The notes under the pieces: generated by a model
Databases searched by the model: none
Seen by the model: only the letters and a program-made list of their open reading frames with translations
Told to the model about the DNA's origin: nothing
Shown here: positions 13,997-15,188 of the stretch, piece after piece
Layout: every line of letters starts with the position of its first letter
How positions within the stretch are numbered: the first letter of the stretch is position 1
Position numbers and translations under genes: made by a program
Assembly: GCA_012837655.1 (NCBI GenBank)
Contig: DUQT01000123.1
Span: 1 to 15,188, forward strand
Length of the DNA stretch: 15,188 nt
Direction: 5' to 3'
Source of the DNA: Actinomyces sp.
GTDB lineage: Bacteria; Actinomycetota; Actinomycetes; Actinomycetales; Actinomycetaceae

Positions 13997-14077
13997 CGTG
14001 CAGGGCTCTTGCACTGCACGGAGTCACCTCACCGCCATGCGGGGGCTGAGACTCCAGGTGTTGCCGAAATAGGCAAC
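13997..14077 (-). promoter_or_regulatory. Structured rpsD leader with three inverted repeats
   Basis: Three inverted repeats fill the rarA-rpsD gap. GTTGCC/GGCAAC (14060-14065 with 14072-14077, loop GAAATA) is a perfect 6-base stem just after rarA. GGAGTC/GACTCC (14020-14025 with 14050-14055) encloses TCA/TGA and an inner CCGC-ATG-GCGG hairpin on the minus strand. CGTGCA/TGCACG (13997-14002 with 14015-14020) follows directly and shares one base with the previous one. The rpsD ribosome binding site comes about 25 bases later. The set could be an S4 autoregulatory leader and/or the end of the rarA transcript. I recognise no named leader family, and the folds were drawn by hand. Confidence 0.5.
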
Positions 14078-14086
14078 CAATGCATA

Positions 14087-15188
14087 TTAGCGCATCTTCA
14101 AGCGCTCTTGCACCTTTGCTAAGCGTTTAGTGACGTTTGCCTCAAAGCCGTTACTGGTCGGCTCGTAGTAGCGCGCGCCCTCCAGCTCATCCGGCAGATA
14201 CTGCTGCGCGGCAATACCGTAAGGCTCGTCGTGAGCATAAATATAGTCTTGCCCGTGTCCAAGCTTTTTCGCACCGGGATAGTGCGCGTCACGCAGGTGC
14301 ATTGGAACCGGCCCAGATTTCCCGTCACGAATATCTTTTGTAGCCTTTTCGATCGCCATGTATGCGGCATTCGACTTCGGAGCAATCGCCACGGCGATCA
14401 CCGCCTGCGACAAAATAATCCGCGCTTCAGGCATTCCGATCATCTGCACGGACTGCGCAGCAGCAACCGCGGTTTGCAAAGCACTGGGGTCAGCCATGCC
14501 AACGTCCTCCGACGCTGTGATCATGATCCTGCGCGCAATGAAGCGCGGGTCCTCTCCCGCTTCCAGCATCCTTGCCAGGTAATGAACCGCCGCGTCAACG
14601 TCCGATCCGCGCATGGATTTAATGAATGCGGACGCCACGTCGTAATGCTCGTCTTCGCCATATCGTACGAGGGCGGAGTCGGCTGCCTCAGATACATGAT
14701 CCACGGTTATTGCCGGGGCACGGGAATCGAGTGCGGTTGCAGCGGCGGCCTCGAGAAGGGTGAGCGAGCGGCGCGCATCTGCGCCAGCTAGTCGGACTAG
14801 GAGTTCGCGAGCCTCGTCCTCGATTTTGATTCTGGAATCCAGGCCCCGTTTGTCGGTTAACGCGCGATCGACGAGTTCGCCGATGTCGTCGTCGCCAAGC
14901 GGCTCGAGGGTAAGGAGGATTGATCGTGAAAGTAGTGGTGCCACTACTGAGAAGGACGGATTTTCGGTGGTTGCGGCGATCAGCGTGACCCACCGATTTT
15001 CGACGGCGGGAAGCAGGGCGTCTTGCTGGGAGCGGGAGAACCGGTGGACCTCGTCAATGAAGAGGATCGTTTCTTCCCCGGATGCGCCGAGCCGGCGACG
15101 CGCAGCTGAAATGACGGCGCGTACTTCTTTGACGCCCGCGGACACTGCGGAGATTTCTTCAAAGTGGCGGCCCGATGATCGGGCGACG
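14087..15188 (-). CDS. rarA: Replication-associated recombination ATPase RarA (MgsA), C-terminal part
   Basis: RarA is a clamp-loader-like AAA+ ATPase that acts at stalled replication forks. The reading frame is open to the right edge of the window (RHFEEISAVSAGVKEVR), so the first third, with the Walker A motif, is outside. Visible parts are Walker B ILFIDEVHRF, the following QQDALLPAVE, the sensor-like AATTENPSF, arginine-finger region LLSRS, the lid helices, and the C-terminal tetramerisation domain with PKSNAAYMAIEKA, HYPGAKKLGHG and YLPDELEGARYYEP. A GTG at 15145 is an internal codon, not the start. The next gene, rpsD, has its own leader. Confidence 0.95.
   Translation of the reverse strand, partial: VARSSGRHFEEISAVSAGVKEVRAVISAARRRLGASGEETILFIDEVHRFSRSQQDALLPAVENRWVTLIAATTENPSFSVVAPLLSRSILLTLEPLGDDDIGELVDRALTDKRGLDSRIKIEDEARELLVRLAGADARRSLTLLEAAAATALDSRAPAITVDHVSEAADSALVRYGEDEHYDVASAFIKSMRGSDVDAAVHYLARMLEAGEDPRFIARRIMITASEDVGMADPSALQTAVAAAQSVQMIGMPEARIILSQAVIAVAIAPKSNAAYMAIEKATKDIRDGKSGPVPMHLRDAHYPGAKKLGHGQDYIYAHDEPYGIAAQQYLPDELEGARYYEPTSNGFEANVTKRLAKVQERLKMR

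Noticed and set aside
13345..14019. A longer rpsD starting at 14019
   Set aside because: The extra 18 residues run through the leader hairpins and lie upstream of a good ribosome binding site; family proteins begin MANRSRRQ at 13965.
1..15188. Long plus-strand reading frames
   Set aside because: They all lie opposite confident minus-strand genes and encode arginine- and serine-rich sequences typical of antisense frames in GC-rich DNA.
1..15188. Defence system, prophage or mobile element
   Set aside because: Every gene belongs to a core family in a conserved order; no transposase, integrase, tRNA or attachment-site repeat was seen.

Overview
The window is a stretch of core, housekeeping chromosome from an actinobacterium. 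Every supported gene lies on the minus strand, so transcription runs from the high to the low coordinates. The gene order rarA - rpsD - alaS - ruvX - mltG - aroE - prepilin peptidase - aroC - aroK - aroB - efp - nusB - pyrR - pyrB - pyrC resembles the order known from Mycobacterium and other Actinobacteria. The EF-P loop PGKGP, the MANRSRRQ-type S4 protein and a PyrR element that overlaps a ribosome binding site agree with that. By eye (not computed) the GC content is moderately high, and together with an extra kinase gene this suggests a lineage such as Actinomycetaceae. The genus cannot be settled from the sequence alone.

Layout in the direction of transcription: (1) the 3' part of rarA (replication-associated ATPase), then a 121-base spacer with three inverted repeats that is the leader of rpsD (ribosomal protein S4), which ends in a strong hairpin. 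(2) A spacer of about 270 bases, then alaS, ruvX, mltG, aroE, a type IV prepilin peptidase, aroC, aroK, aroB and a divergent shikimate-kinase-like gene. Most junctions between aroE and the kinase paralogue overlap by a few bases or are very short, so translational coupling is likely. The exception is aroK-aroB, where about 130 bases hold a tandem array of 18-base units. (3) efp and nusB, overlapping by one base; NusB carries a long acidic tail built on a 6-residue repeat. (4) A hairpin, then a short leader with a consensus PyrR-binding stem-loop whose lower stem occludes the pyrR ribosome binding site, followed by pyrR, pyrB and the 5' part of pyrC.

Functionally the window joins translation (alaS, rpsD, efp, nusB), DNA maintenance (rarA, ruvX), cell-wall synthesis (mltG), the later shikimate steps (aroB, aroE, aroK, aroC; no aroD/aroQ is present) and the start of pyrimidine synthesis (pyrB, pyrC, pyrR). 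I see no mobile element, CRISPR array, phage gene, tRNA or rRNA, and no defence system. The points most worth a second look are the degenerate shikimate kinase paralogue in the place where aroD sits in Mycobacterium, the PyrR element that sequesters the ribosome binding site, the two 18-base-period repeats (upstream of aroB and inside nusB), and the structured rpsD leader.
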